A stretch of 64,000 nt of DNA from Celerinatantimonas yamalensis. Lineage in GTDB: Bacteria > Pseudomonadota > Gammaproteobacteria > Enterobacterales > Celerinatantimonadaceae. The notes under the pieces were generated by a model. It ran no database searches and was not told the origin of the DNA. It saw only the letters and a program-made list of their open reading frames with translations. Below are positions 17,365 through 25,206 of this stretch, piece by piece. Position 1 is the first letter of the stretch; each line of letters begins with the position of its first letter. Where the stretch lies: contig NZ_JBEQCT010000011.1 in the NCBI RefSeq assembly GCF_046054155.1, positions 1-64,000 of the forward strand. The letters run 5' to 3'. A program made the translations under genes and the position numbers.

Positions 17365-18543
17365 TCAGCCTTGGCGACGAGATAATTGACTTAATAAATC
17401 AATACCATCCCAATACCAATCAAAAGCCAAGGCTTGACCGGGTGCGACAATTCTATCGAGACGTAACGCAGGATAGTCAGCTAAGCGCTCCCTTAATGCA
17501 TCTCGAGATCCCCCTACCATCACACAGGTTTGAAAATTATCGGCAGTACTGAGCCAATCATGCCAAGTTGACCGTTGCTGCCAATACAGGACTCCGGCTC
17601 CGCGAGCGGGTAATGCTTGCCCGATAGCTAGCTGTCCCCACCCGACCCCATGATGCTGCTGATAGTCGCTCACCTGCCCGGTCGTCACCGCCAGTTGCAA
17701 GATGGTTAGCTGCTCACTGGCTTTAGCTAGAGAGTCATCTAAAAAACTTGCCAATTGAGCGAATAACCGCTCCCGGAATACAACATCTTGCCCCAGCCAT
17801 ACCAATAATCCTGGCGAAGAACAAGATTGCTGGCCAAACTGACTAATGTCCTGAGCCAGCTGTTTCAGTTGTAGCTCAATGGCGCGTCCCGGTAACTCAC
17901 GCAGCGCCACTTCATCAAAGAGCGCTAAAGATTGACGATCGGCGAAAGTGAGCTCAAATGCGCTAGCGGGTAATGGCAGACCCCGAATCCCCTCAATACT
18001 GGCATCGCCGCCCCAGATAACCCGGCTTTGACAGATACCACTAAGCGCTTGGGTCAAAACATCGTCGCGAGCATAGCGAATGAAACGCAATCGCTCACTA
18101 ATCGTTTGCCAGCGAGGCTCAGCTAATAAGGTATTCAGTATTTCGAATACGACTTGTTGTTCATCCAATTGCCGACTAGAAAGACGTACAATCGTCGGAT
18201 TACCCTGCAATAGGGAAGCAAATGCCGAGTGAAACGCGACCATCGGTACATTACCTGGGACCAAATGAAAACTAACCCCCATGGGGGCGCGTGCGCCGCC
18301 GATGAGCCGTTCATTGACCGCTTTTTCAAGAGCGCGCTGGCGCAGAAAAAACCCCAACGCTTTGGCATTAGGTGCATCAGAAATATGACACAAGGCATCG
18401 CTAAGCGCTGCCATAAATTCTAAGATAAGTGATGCATAACACGGTAATGGCTGCTGATTAAACGACAACAAGCCTTCGTCGAATGGCGCGACCACTTCAA
18501 TCTGCTGATATTGCTCAGTGGTTAATTGAATGTATCGCTGCAC
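17365..18543 (-). CDS. LuxC-like acyl-CoA/acyl-protein reductase
   Basis: A 392-aa protein of the LuxC family, the aldehyde-dehydrogenase-like subunit that reduces an activated acyl group to an aldehyde with NADPH. SFHLVPGNVPMVAF is the conserved nucleotide-binding loop, and DISQFGQQSCSSPGLLVW contains the cysteine expected to hold the acyl group. Length is somewhat below that of the luminescence LuxC enzymes (about 480 aa). It overlaps the LuxE-like gene by 22 bases and is the last gene of a six-gene overlapped operon. No luxA, luxB or luxD is nearby, so light production is not the role. The likely product is an aldehyde or alcohol used in glycan decoration. Confidence 0.78.
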   Translation of the reverse strand: MQRYIQLTTEQYQQIEVVAPFDEGLLSFNQQPLPCYASLILEFMAALSDALCHISDAPNAKALGFFLRQRALEKAVNERLIGGARAPMGVSFHLVPGNVPMVAFHSAFASLLQGNPTIVRLSSRQLDEQQVVFEILNTLLAEPRWQTISERLRFIRYARDDVLTQALSGICQSRVIWGGDASIEGIRGLPLPASAFELTFADRQSLALFDEVALRELPGRAIELQLKQLAQDISQFGQQSCSSPGLLVWLGQDVVFRERLFAQLASFLDDSLAKASEQLTILQLAVTTGQVSDYQQHHGVGWGQLAIGQALPARGAGVLYWQQRSTWHDWLSTADNFQTCVMVGGSRDALRERLADYPALRLDRIVAPGQALAFDWYWDGIDLLSQLSRRQG

Positions 18544-19595
18544 CCTCGCACCTCCGTATTTTGCTCGCGTCCCAACACCTGAAAATAGCGCCCTTTACGA
18601 CCACACAGGCAATCATCATCACCCAACCATATGCCTAAATCTTCGGTTACAATGCTATGCCCCGGGTAACTGTGCGCCAGGGCACTGAATACTTGAATCA
18701 AGCCCATCTCTCCGATTGCCATAGGTTGCATCGTTTGTCGGTGCCGAATAATAACATCGGCATAGCGCGGCGCATGTAAGTGTCCGTGTTCACAGCTGAC
18801 AAAAATACTACCGGTTTGCTCCGCCATACCATAAAAGTTATGTACCTGCGCGCTGCCGAGGTGCTCGCGGCAGCGCTGATTAAAATCAGCATGGCTCACC
18901 GCTAAATGCGTGAGCTTTTTCCAGCCACCACTATGAAAAATGAGCGCGTGAGATAGCGGCAATGAGATCCCTCGCTCGGCCAAAGGCTCTAACAAACATT
19001 GCCAAAGCATAAACGTAAAACCAAAAATCAATACAGGCTGATCGCGATAACGCTCAGCAAACGCTTCAATCGCTGGCCAATTCGGTTGCATCGAATCATC
19101 CAGTGCATAACAGTGATCTCGGCCGAGAAAGGATAACCCCAAAGCCCCTGCGCCGCGAGCCGAAAAGCCTTGGCGATTAGCAACCAAGCTCGGCTGCTCC
19201 ACCAATAACATCGGTAACCGTGCTCGCCCCATCCAGCTTTGCATTATTTTAACCAGCGCTTTGCTTTGCATCGCGGCGGTATTGCGATCCAGCACGATAT
19301 GTGATTTAGCGCCGCCAGTCCCTGACGAGGTTAAGGTTTTAAACACCTCATCATCTTCGATACTGGCTAGTTTAAGATGCTTAAAAAGGCGCACGGCCAA
19401 TGGCAAGATTTCATCATAACGAGCAGCCGTTTCGCCCACGCCCGCGGCGCTGCACAATGTTTGATACGCATGACAGTGGCACCGATGATGCGCACTCAGC
19501 AGATTCAGTTGGTTGAGTAACCACGCTTGTTTATCGACTTGACTTAGCCCATAAACAGATTCGTCCCAAAATGCTTGCGGGTCATCATTCATCAC
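18522..19595 (-). CDS. LuxE-like acyl-protein synthetase
   Basis: A 357-aa adenylate-forming enzyme of the LuxE family, which activates a carboxylic acid as acyl-AMP and passes it to a cysteine for reduction by LuxC. LTSSGTGGAKSH is the phosphate-binding loop, NFYGMAEQTGSIF is the central motif, and EDLGIWLGDDDCLCGRKGRYF is near the C-terminus. A cysteine six residues from the C-terminal end (RGCSDTFN) is in the position of the acyl-carrying cysteine described for LuxE. The start overlaps the ligase stop by 11 bases. Together with the LuxC-like protein it should form an acyl-reductase pair. Confidence 0.78.
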   Translation of the reverse strand: MMNDDPQAFWDESVYGLSQVDKQAWLLNQLNLLSAHHRCHCHAYQTLCSAAGVGETAARYDEILPLAVRLFKHLKLASIEDDEVFKTLTSSGTGGAKSHIVLDRNTAAMQSKALVKIMQSWMGRARLPMLLVEQPSLVANRQGFSARGAGALGLSFLGRDHCYALDDSMQPNWPAIEAFAERYRDQPVLIFGFTFMLWQCLLEPLAERGISLPLSHALIFHSGGWKKLTHLAVSHADFNQRCREHLGSAQVHNFYGMAEQTGSIFVSCEHGHLHAPRYADVIIRHRQTMQPMAIGEMGLIQVFSALAHSYPGHSIVTEDLGIWLGDDDCLCGRKGRYFQVLGREQNTEVRGCSDTFN

Positions 19596-20967
19596 TAAAA
19601 TTCACTTGGTCAGATTGTTCAATCAACGTCTCTAACTGGCAATAGTCCAATTTACCATTGGCGCTATGAGGTTGCTCGCTTATCACTGCCAGCTTAAATA
19701 AGCTAGGATGCAGCGCCAACTCATCATGTAAATAGTCAGCCACACGCGATAATTGCTTGGCACTATTTAAAGCAATCCGCAGCGCATCATCATGGCCGCA
19801 GCAGGTACTAGGAATACCTTGGGCCGCCAACGCGCTTTCGAGCGAATCGAGCCCAGTGCGCACCCCAGCCAGTTTGATCATGCGCTTCAGTCGACCAGTG
19901 ATGTAGTAAAAACCCTCGCTATCGCAATACCCCAGATCGCCTGTTTTAAGCAGCTGAGGGCGAGAGGGATGGTCTAAATCACTCAGCTCTTTGGCATAGC
20001 CAAGCATGACATTCGGACCGCGATAAACCAACTCACCGACGCTATTGGCTGGCAAACTTTGCTCACGTTCATCAACAATGCCCAGCTCACCGCCAGGAAT
20101 CGCCACCCCAATACTATCTGGACGAGCCAATACTTGCGTTGCCGGCAGATAGGCAATACGCGCGGTCGCCTCGGTTTGCCCATACATGACATAAAATTCT
20201 TTGCCCTGAAGACTCGCCCAGTTGGCGAACTTCTCCGCCAAGTTAGGTGCAATCTTTCCCCCAGCCTGAGTGAGCACTTGCAAGTGAGGCCATTCGCTGC
20301 GGCGCATCCGCAACTGTTCATAGATCTGATAACTATAGGGAACACCCGCTAATTGAGTGACGCGTTGTTCGCTTAATAATTGCCAAAACGTGCGATTGAG
20401 CGGGTCGGGTTCATCCAGCACCATCGAGCCACCAGCCCACAAATGGCTATTCAGTAGTGATAATCCGTAAGAGTAAGCTAACGGCAAGGCACTCAGCACT
20501 CGCGATTGAGCATCCATGTGCAGATAATCAGTAATCGACTGCGCATTCGTCGACAGATTGGCCAAACTCAATTGGACTAATTTGACCCCACCCGTAGAGC
20601 CTGAAGTCGTCAGCAATAGCGCTAAATCAGGATCCAGTGAATGCGCCTTGCTGTAACTATGTTCCCCTTGTATTTGGCCATTTAAGTAACACCAATTAGG
20701 CTGATAACGAGAGATAATGGCACGCTGCGTGCGAGTGTCTAACTTAGGATTGAGTAAAATGAGTGGATGCTGCCCTAACAACGCAGCAAGATAGATAACA
20801 ATACTATTGGGATGATGATAAGCGCGCAGTACAATGAGTTGACGTGTATTGCCCCAGCGCAGCAGTTGCTGGCGAGCTTGGACAAGTAGCGTCGCGTAGC
20901 TTATCGATCGCCCCTGATACCAAAGAGCCTCCCCTTGATGCGTCGCCATTTTCTCAATCAAATTCAA
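19585..20967 (-). CDS. AMP-dependent acyl-CoA/acyl-ACP ligase
   Basis: A 460-aa member of the ANL superfamily. LLLTTSGSTGGVKLVQL is motif A3, YVMYGQTEATARIAYLP is A5, LLKTGDLGYCDSEGFYYITGRLKRMIK covers A7-A8, and NGKLDY carries the C-terminal catalytic lysine. The length is slightly short for acyl-CoA synthetases, consistent with a small-substrate or ACP-loading enzyme. It starts on a four-base overlap with the SDR gene and is followed by luxE-like. With a dedicated ACP two genes upstream, loading an acid onto that ACP is the most economical role. The acid itself is unknown. Confidence 0.8.
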   Translation of the reverse strand: MNLIEKMATHQGEALWYQGRSISYATLLVQARQQLLRWGNTRQLIVLRAYHHPNSIVIYLAALLGQHPLILLNPKLDTRTQRAIISRYQPNWCYLNGQIQGEHSYSKAHSLDPDLALLLTTSGSTGGVKLVQLSLANLSTNAQSITDYLHMDAQSRVLSALPLAYSYGLSLLNSHLWAGGSMVLDEPDPLNRTFWQLLSEQRVTQLAGVPYSYQIYEQLRMRRSEWPHLQVLTQAGGKIAPNLAEKFANWASLQGKEFYVMYGQTEATARIAYLPATQVLARPDSIGVAIPGGELGIVDEREQSLPANSVGELVYRGPNVMLGYAKELSDLDHPSRPQLLKTGDLGYCDSEGFYYITGRLKRMIKLAGVRTGLDSLESALAAQGIPSTCCGHDDALRIALNSAKQLSRVADYLHDELALHPSLFKLAVISEQPHSANGKLDYCQLETLIEQSDQVNFSDE

Positions 20968-21713
20968 AGTTGCATTCCTCCATCGACTTTAAGTAGCTCA
21001 CCCGTTATATAGCTGGCGTGATCACTGCTTAAAAAGAGAGCACACTGCGCCACTTCTTTCGCTTGACCGGCTCGCCCTAGCGCGATCTGCTGCAGGTGTG
21101 CATCGCGCTGCATGGGCGTTAAATCAGCAACCAGCTCGGTATCGATAAACCCCGGAGCCAACGCATTGACTCGAATGCCATCGCAGGCAAGCTCTTTAGC
21201 CAATGATCTAGTCATCCCGAGTAACGCGGCTTTACTGGCCGCGTAGATGCTTTGTCCAGGATATCCGCCCAAAGCCATCACTGAAGCCATATTTACAATG
21301 CTGCCCCCACCATTACGGCGCATCATGCGCGCGGCATATTGGCTACAGTAAAAAGGGCCAAAACTATTCGTCGCAAAGCTGTGCGCTAACTGCTCGGCAC
21401 TCACCATTGCAAGCAGCGCATCATCACGCACACCGGCATTATTAATCAGAACATCTAATCGTTTAGTCAGGGCGAACACGCTGCGAAAGCCAGCTTTAAC
21501 CGCGTCAGCATCGCCCACATCAAAGGCAACCACATGCACTTGCGCGGCAAATTGCGCCGTTAAGCGTTGCGCCAACGCCGCTAAGGCCAATTCATCGCGG
21601 CCGTTGAGATATAATATAGCCTGCTGCTCGGCAAACAGTTCGGCAATTGCGCGACCAATCCCCTTGGTCGCACCGGTAATCAACACCCGTTTTCCTAACA
21701 GCAGATCATTCAT
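20964..21713 (-). CDS. SDR-family 3-oxoacyl-ACP reductase-like (FabG-type)
   Basis: A 249-aa short-chain dehydrogenase. GATKGIGRAIAELFA is the NAD(P)-binding turn, NNAGVRDD is the NNAG motif, and the catalytic residues lie in SIVNMASV and IYAASKAALLGM (Tyr-x-x-x-Lys). The end GYxTGE/VDGG signature (ASYITGELLKVDGGMQL) is that of FabG. Start and stop each overlap a neighbour by four bases. Located directly after an acyl carrier protein gene, it probably reduces a 3-oxo group on an ACP-bound acyl chain. It is not the housekeeping fabG, which sits in the fab cluster of such organisms. Confidence 0.85.
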   Translation of the reverse strand: MNDLLLGKRVLITGATKGIGRAIAELFAEQQAILYLNGRDELALAALAQRLTAQFAAQVHVVAFDVGDADAVKAGFRSVFALTKRLDVLINNAGVRDDALLAMVSAEQLAHSFATNSFGPFYCSQYAARMMRRNGGGSIVNMASVMALGGYPGQSIYAASKAALLGMTRSLAKELACDGIRVNALAPGFIDTELVADLTPMQRDAHLQQIALGRAGQAKEVAQCALFLSSDHASYITGELLKVDGGMQL

Positions 21714-21952
21714 TGCGGCTGTACGCCATATTTAGCTAAAATTTCACGCGCCTTGGAAAAGGAGCTTAAATCAATAATATCGTCAGTGTCGAGCATGACA
21801 TCATAACTATCTTCAAGCGCTGCAATCAGCTGCATATGGGCAACCGAATCCCACTGAGGGATCCCTTGATAATGTAAATTATCGCTAATTTGGGCCGCAT
21901 CGATCGCCAGCGCGCTGGCAAATACATCGGCTAAAGGCATTAACTTAGACAT
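21710..21952 (-). CDS. Acyl carrier protein (dedicated)
   Basis: An 80-aa protein of ACP fold. QWDSVAHMQLIAALEDSY holds the serine that receives 4'-phosphopantetheine (DSV in place of the common DSL), and the following helix is acidic. It overlaps the acetyltransferase gene upstream by 8 bases and the SDR gene downstream by 4. Its distant sequence and its place in a glycan operon show it is a specialised carrier, not the fatty-acid synthesis AcpP. It needs an AcpS/PPTase from elsewhere in the genome. Confidence 0.85.
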   Translation of the reverse strand: MSKLMPLADVFASALAIDAAQISDNLHYQGIPQWDSVAHMQLIAALEDSYDVMLDTDDIIDLSSFSKAREILAKYGVQPQ

Positions 21953-22502
21953 GGCGAAAAAATCTCATCAAATGGTGCCGAGCAGCAAAGTAGGGCTGCG
22001 CGGTCAACGTTAAGGTCAGCCACTCGTCTATGTGAGTGACACTCTGATAGCCTAACATCCTATTCAAACGTAAGGCACTGTGATTGTCGGCTTTGACTTG
22101 GGTTTCAATCGTCGTGATGTCAAGCTGCTCGAAAGCTGCATCCAACTGACAAAGTGCTACCGCAATGGCAAGCAATCCATGACGCACACGGGTTTGGCCT
22201 AAGTACAGGCCACTATCAGCGCGCGCTTGACCATTAAGGGGTGCATCAACAAAGCCTTTAAGATTAGCATAGCCTGCGCGTATCCCTTGCACTTCAACGC
22301 ACCAATGGCGCTGAGCAGGCTGAGCGTAAATATGTTGATACCAACGTCGCTGCTGCGCGGGGCTAATATGGGTTTGTGTCAGCATCGCCAAACGCACTTC
22401 ATCACTATTGCGCCAACGCCGAAGCGAGGGCAAATCAGCGGGGACAATCGGTCGAAGTCGTACGCCGTAGCCACATAGTTCACTCGCGATTACACCGTTC
22501 AC
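21945..22502 (-). CDS. PseH-like GNAT N-acetyltransferase
   Basis: A 185-aa GNAT enzyme. VRLRPIVPADLPSLRRWRNSDEVR is the usual start of RimJ/PseH-type acetyltransferases, and LDITTIETQVKADNHSALRLNRMLGYQ is the C-terminal acetyl-CoA-binding part. PseH N-acetylates the 4-amino group of the pseudaminic acid precursor UDP-4-amino-4,6-dideoxy-AltNAc. The divergent pseF and pseG genes just to the right support that role. It starts with GTG, which has AGGAG six bases upstream. First gene of the six-gene leftward operon. A different sugar amine, or transfer of the ACP-bound acyl group instead of acetate, is also possible. Confidence 0.7.
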   Translation of the reverse strand: MNGVIASELCGYGVRLRPIVPADLPSLRRWRNSDEVRLAMLTQTHISPAQQRRWYQHIYAQPAQRHWCVEVQGIRAGYANLKGFVDAPLNGQARADSGLYLGQTRVRHGLLAIAVALCQLDAAFEQLDITTIETQVKADNHSALRLNRMLGYQSVTHIDEWLTLTLTAQPYFAARHHLMRFFRHV

Positions 22503-22611
22503 ATCAACTCCTTTATGTTATGAATGATCACAGATCATCCTTTGAGCACTGGTGATCTGATTTATAATACCTTAATCTTGACCATCATCCTTTATGAAAC
22601 AAGGAATTGGC

Positions 22612-23310
22612 ATGGCGATTGCGATTATTCCGGCACGCGGCGGTAGTAAACGAATTCCGCGCAAGAATTTAAAATCATTTTGTGGTAAACCGATGCTCAG
22701 CTATGCCATCGAAGCGGCGAAAAGCAGCCGATGTTTCGATCATATTGTCGTCTCCACTGATGACCCAGAAATTGCCCAGCTGGCTCAAGAGTATGGCGCA
22801 ACCGTCCCGTTTTTGCGTGATTCAGCGCTCGCCGATGATTACGTGGGGACCACCCCGGTTGTGATTGATACCATCGATCGTTTAGAGCAGCAATGCCAGT
22901 TGGTCGATAAGAGCTATTGCTGTATCTATGCCACCTCACCACTGCTTGATGGGGCGACCTTAAAACGGGCACTCGCGCAATTGCATCAAAGCGGCGCCGC
23001 TTATGTATTTTCCGCTGCGGAATATCCATTTCCTATCCAACGCGCGCTACGCCGCGATAGCCAAGGCTTTATTCAACCTTTCTATCCAGAGCATATCGGC
23101 AAACGTAGTCAAGATCTTGAAACGGCCTACCAAGACGCTGGGCAATTTTATTGGGGAACCCGTGAGGCGTGGTTATCTGGCCAAGGGGTTTTTGAGGGCG
23201 GCGGACAAGCGCTGATACTACCACGTTACAAAGTAGTCGATATCGACACCCCTGACGATTGGCGCATGGCTGAGATGCTCTATCAATCCTTGCATGCCGC
23301 AATCGATTAA
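22612..23310 (+). CDS. pseF: Pseudaminic acid cytidylyltransferase
   Basis: A 232-aa nucleotidyltransferase that activates pseudaminic acid as CMP-Pse. AIIPARGGSKRIPRKN is the CTP-binding motif of the NeuA/PseF family, and VVSTDDPEIAQLAQEYGA and the central ATSPLLDGATL follow. DAGQFYWG in the last third is typical of PseF. An in-frame ATG at 22594 exists, but the start at 22612 is chosen because AAGGA lies 6 bases before it. It is the first gene of the rightward operon, separated by about 110 bases from the divergent pseH-like gene; that gap should hold both promoters. Confidence 0.88.
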   Translation: MAIAIIPARGGSKRIPRKNLKSFCGKPMLSYAIEAAKSSRCFDHIVVSTDDPEIAQLAQEYGATVPFLRDSALADDYVGTTPVVIDTIDRLEQQCQLVDKSYCCIYATSPLLDGATLKRALAQLHQSGAAYVFSAAEYPFPIQRALRRDSQGFIQPFYPEHIGKRSQDLETAYQDAGQFYWGTREAWLSGQGVFEGGGQALILPRYKVVDIDTPDDWRMAEMLYQSLHAAID

Positions 23311-23312
23311 GC

Positions 23313-24344
23313 ATGCGCGCACTGAAAGTATTATTTCGTTTAGATGCAACCAGTGCGATCGGCACAGGTCACCTTATGCGCTGTCTCACCTTAGCACAGG
23401 CGTTCATAACGCAAGCTAAGCGCAGTTCAGTGAATATAAGCTGCGGTTTTTACACACAAGCTTTGCCGCAAGCGTTGGCCGAACAGCTCAAACTGCACGG
23501 CTTCGAACATCTGCTAGCCGATCGAATCGATGCCGACATTATGCCAATTTTAAACTGGCAAACAGATTTGCTGATTGTCGATCATTATGGACTCGATGCC
23601 AATTGGGAGCGCCAACTCTACGATCAACTGCCGATACTGGTGCTTGATGATTTAGCCGATCGCTCGCATTGCGCGAATTGGCTGCTCGATCAAGGGCCAC
23701 TGCGCCAAGCAAAAGACTACCAGCCTCAGATCAATGTTCAGTGCCAGCTACTCCTCGGTTGCCAATACACATTAATTAACCCTGTTTTTCGCCAAATTCG
23801 CCATGCCTCAGCCTTCGCCTTTCGCCGTGGTTTTATCTGCTTTGGCGGTGCCGATCCGGTGCATGCGACCCTCACTACGCTGCATAGCTTAAGTCAGATT
23901 AAGCTCGCCCAGCACATCGACTGGCAAGTCGTGGCAGGTGCAGCCAACCCCGATTGGCAAACGTTACAGTCAGTTGCCCAACACAGTACCCTGCGGCTAC
24001 ATCTACACCGCCACGAACCGAATATTCCAGCTCAATTAGCCAATGCCGATTTTGCCATTGGCGCTGCAGGCGGCATGACATGGGAGCGCTGCTGCGTGGG
24101 GATCCCGACGCTGTGTGTACCGATTGTCGATAATCAAAGCTTTAATGCCCATGTGATCAAAGAGCAACGCCTCGGTGAACTTTTATCCTTAACCCAGCTC
24201 AACGAGCCCGCGACCCTTGAAGCGACGTTGTGCCGACTGCGCGATGATGCCAGCGGTTATCTTAAGCGCTCACAGTCGCTCATTGACGGGCTAGGTGCGA
24301 GCCGCTTGGCGCATTATCTAGTGAACCAATTGATTGATACATAG
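23313..24344 (+). CDS. pseG: UDP-2,4-diacetamido-2,4,6-trideoxy-altropyranose hydrolase
   Basis: A 343-aa GT-B-like hydrolase that removes UDP to release the free sugar before condensation with phosphoenolpyruvate by PseI. FRLDATSAIGTGHLMRCLTLA contains the GxGHxxR motif with the catalytic histidine. FGGADPVHATLTTL and the C-terminal AIGAAGGMTWERCCVGIPTL are the nucleotide-binding elements. It begins two bases after the pseF stop. pseB, pseC and pseI, needed to complete the pathway, are not in this window. The family call is firm; the exact stereochemistry of the substrate is inferred. Confidence 0.87.
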   Translation: MRALKVLFRLDATSAIGTGHLMRCLTLAQAFITQAKRSSVNISCGFYTQALPQALAEQLKLHGFEHLLADRIDADIMPILNWQTDLLIVDHYGLDANWERQLYDQLPILVLDDLADRSHCANWLLDQGPLRQAKDYQPQINVQCQLLLGCQYTLINPVFRQIRHASAFAFRRGFICFGGADPVHATLTTLHSLSQIKLAQHIDWQVVAGAANPDWQTLQSVAQHSTLRLHLHRHEPNIPAQLANADFAIGAAGGMTWERCCVGIPTLCVPIVDNQSFNAHVIKEQRLGELLSLTQLNEPATLEATLCRLRDDASGYLKRSQSLIDGLGASRLAHYLVNQLIDT

Positions 24345-24354
24345 GAGCTTTTCG

Positions 24355-25158
24355 TTGAAGATCATGATCGCCCAAAAAGCCAGCACGTTTGCCGATAAAC
24401 AGGCTAATTTACGCCAAATCGATACGCTCGCTCATGCAGGCTCGGCACTATCTGTCGATGTATTGGTGTTCCCTGAGCTATTTTTAACAGGCTACCACCT
24501 CAACCAATCGCAGCTCAGAATGCTAGCGGAGCCTCTCGATGGTCCCAGTATCAATCGCCTACAAGCTATCGCCAAAAGCGCGAAAGTTGCCATTATCTGC
24601 GGCTTTGCCGAGGTCGCCGAGGGGCAATTTTACAATAGTGCAGTGGTCATATCCGCAAGCGGCCAATGCATGCATCACTATCGTAAAGTCTTTCTCTTTG
24701 GTGATGCTGAAAAAGCGCTGTTTAGCCCCGGTGATCGCCTACCTACCTTTACCCTGAATGGCATCTGTTGTGGCTTGTCAATTTGTTATGACATTGAGTT
24801 TGCGGAAGTTACTCGACATTTTAGCCGACAAGGTGCATCACTTATTTTTAATCCAACAGCCAATATGCAGCCCTACACCAATGTGCCGCTGACATTGGTG
24901 CGTGCTCGTGCACTGGAAAATGGTATCGCTATCGTCTACGCCAATCTAGCTGGCCAAGAGGGTTCATTATGCTATACCGGACAAAGCGCAATTGTGGGTC
25001 CGGATGGACAAGATATCGTACGCGCAGGTGAAGATGCAGCGCTGCTTATCGCCGATGTAGCCAAAGCTCTGCAGCGTCAGAAGGATCACCCCCAATCGAG
25101 CCAACTGAACGATCTATCGCATCATCCTTATGATGTCTTTCATACGAAGATAAGCTAG
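24355..25158 (+). CDS. Carbon-nitrogen hydrolase (nitrilase superfamily)
   Basis: A 267-aa amidase-type enzyme with the Glu-Lys-Cys triad: VLVFPELFLTGY (Glu), HHYRKVFLFGDAEK (Lys) and GLSICYDIEF (Cys). Members hydrolyse amides or N-carbamoyl compounds in the cytosol. An ATG-less reading frame starts earlier, but the TTG at 24355 is preferred because AGGAG lies 7 bases upstream, just inside the end of pseG. It is unusual as the third gene of a pse operon; it could trim an amide on a glycan precursor, or simply be carried along. It lacks a signal peptide and the extra domain of Lnt. Confidence 0.8.
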   Translation: MKIMIAQKASTFADKQANLRQIDTLAHAGSALSVDVLVFPELFLTGYHLNQSQLRMLAEPLDGPSINRLQAIAKSAKVAIICGFAEVAEGQFYNSAVVISASGQCMHHYRKVFLFGDAEKALFSPGDRLPTFTLNGICCGLSICYDIEFAEVTRHFSRQGASLIFNPTANMQPYTNVPLTLVRARALENGIAIVYANLAGQEGSLCYTGQSAIVGPDGQDIVRAGEDAALLIADVAKALQRQKDHPQSSQLNDLSHHPYDVFHTKIS

Positions 25159-25206
25159 GCTAAAGAAGTAGGCCATTCTAACCACTCGTGGATGAAAAGG
25201 GATTCG

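Noticed and set aside
17365..19595. A bioluminescence (lux) operon
   Set aside because: Only LuxC- and LuxE-like proteins are present; luciferase genes luxA and luxB and the transferase luxD are missing, and the neighbours are glycan genes.
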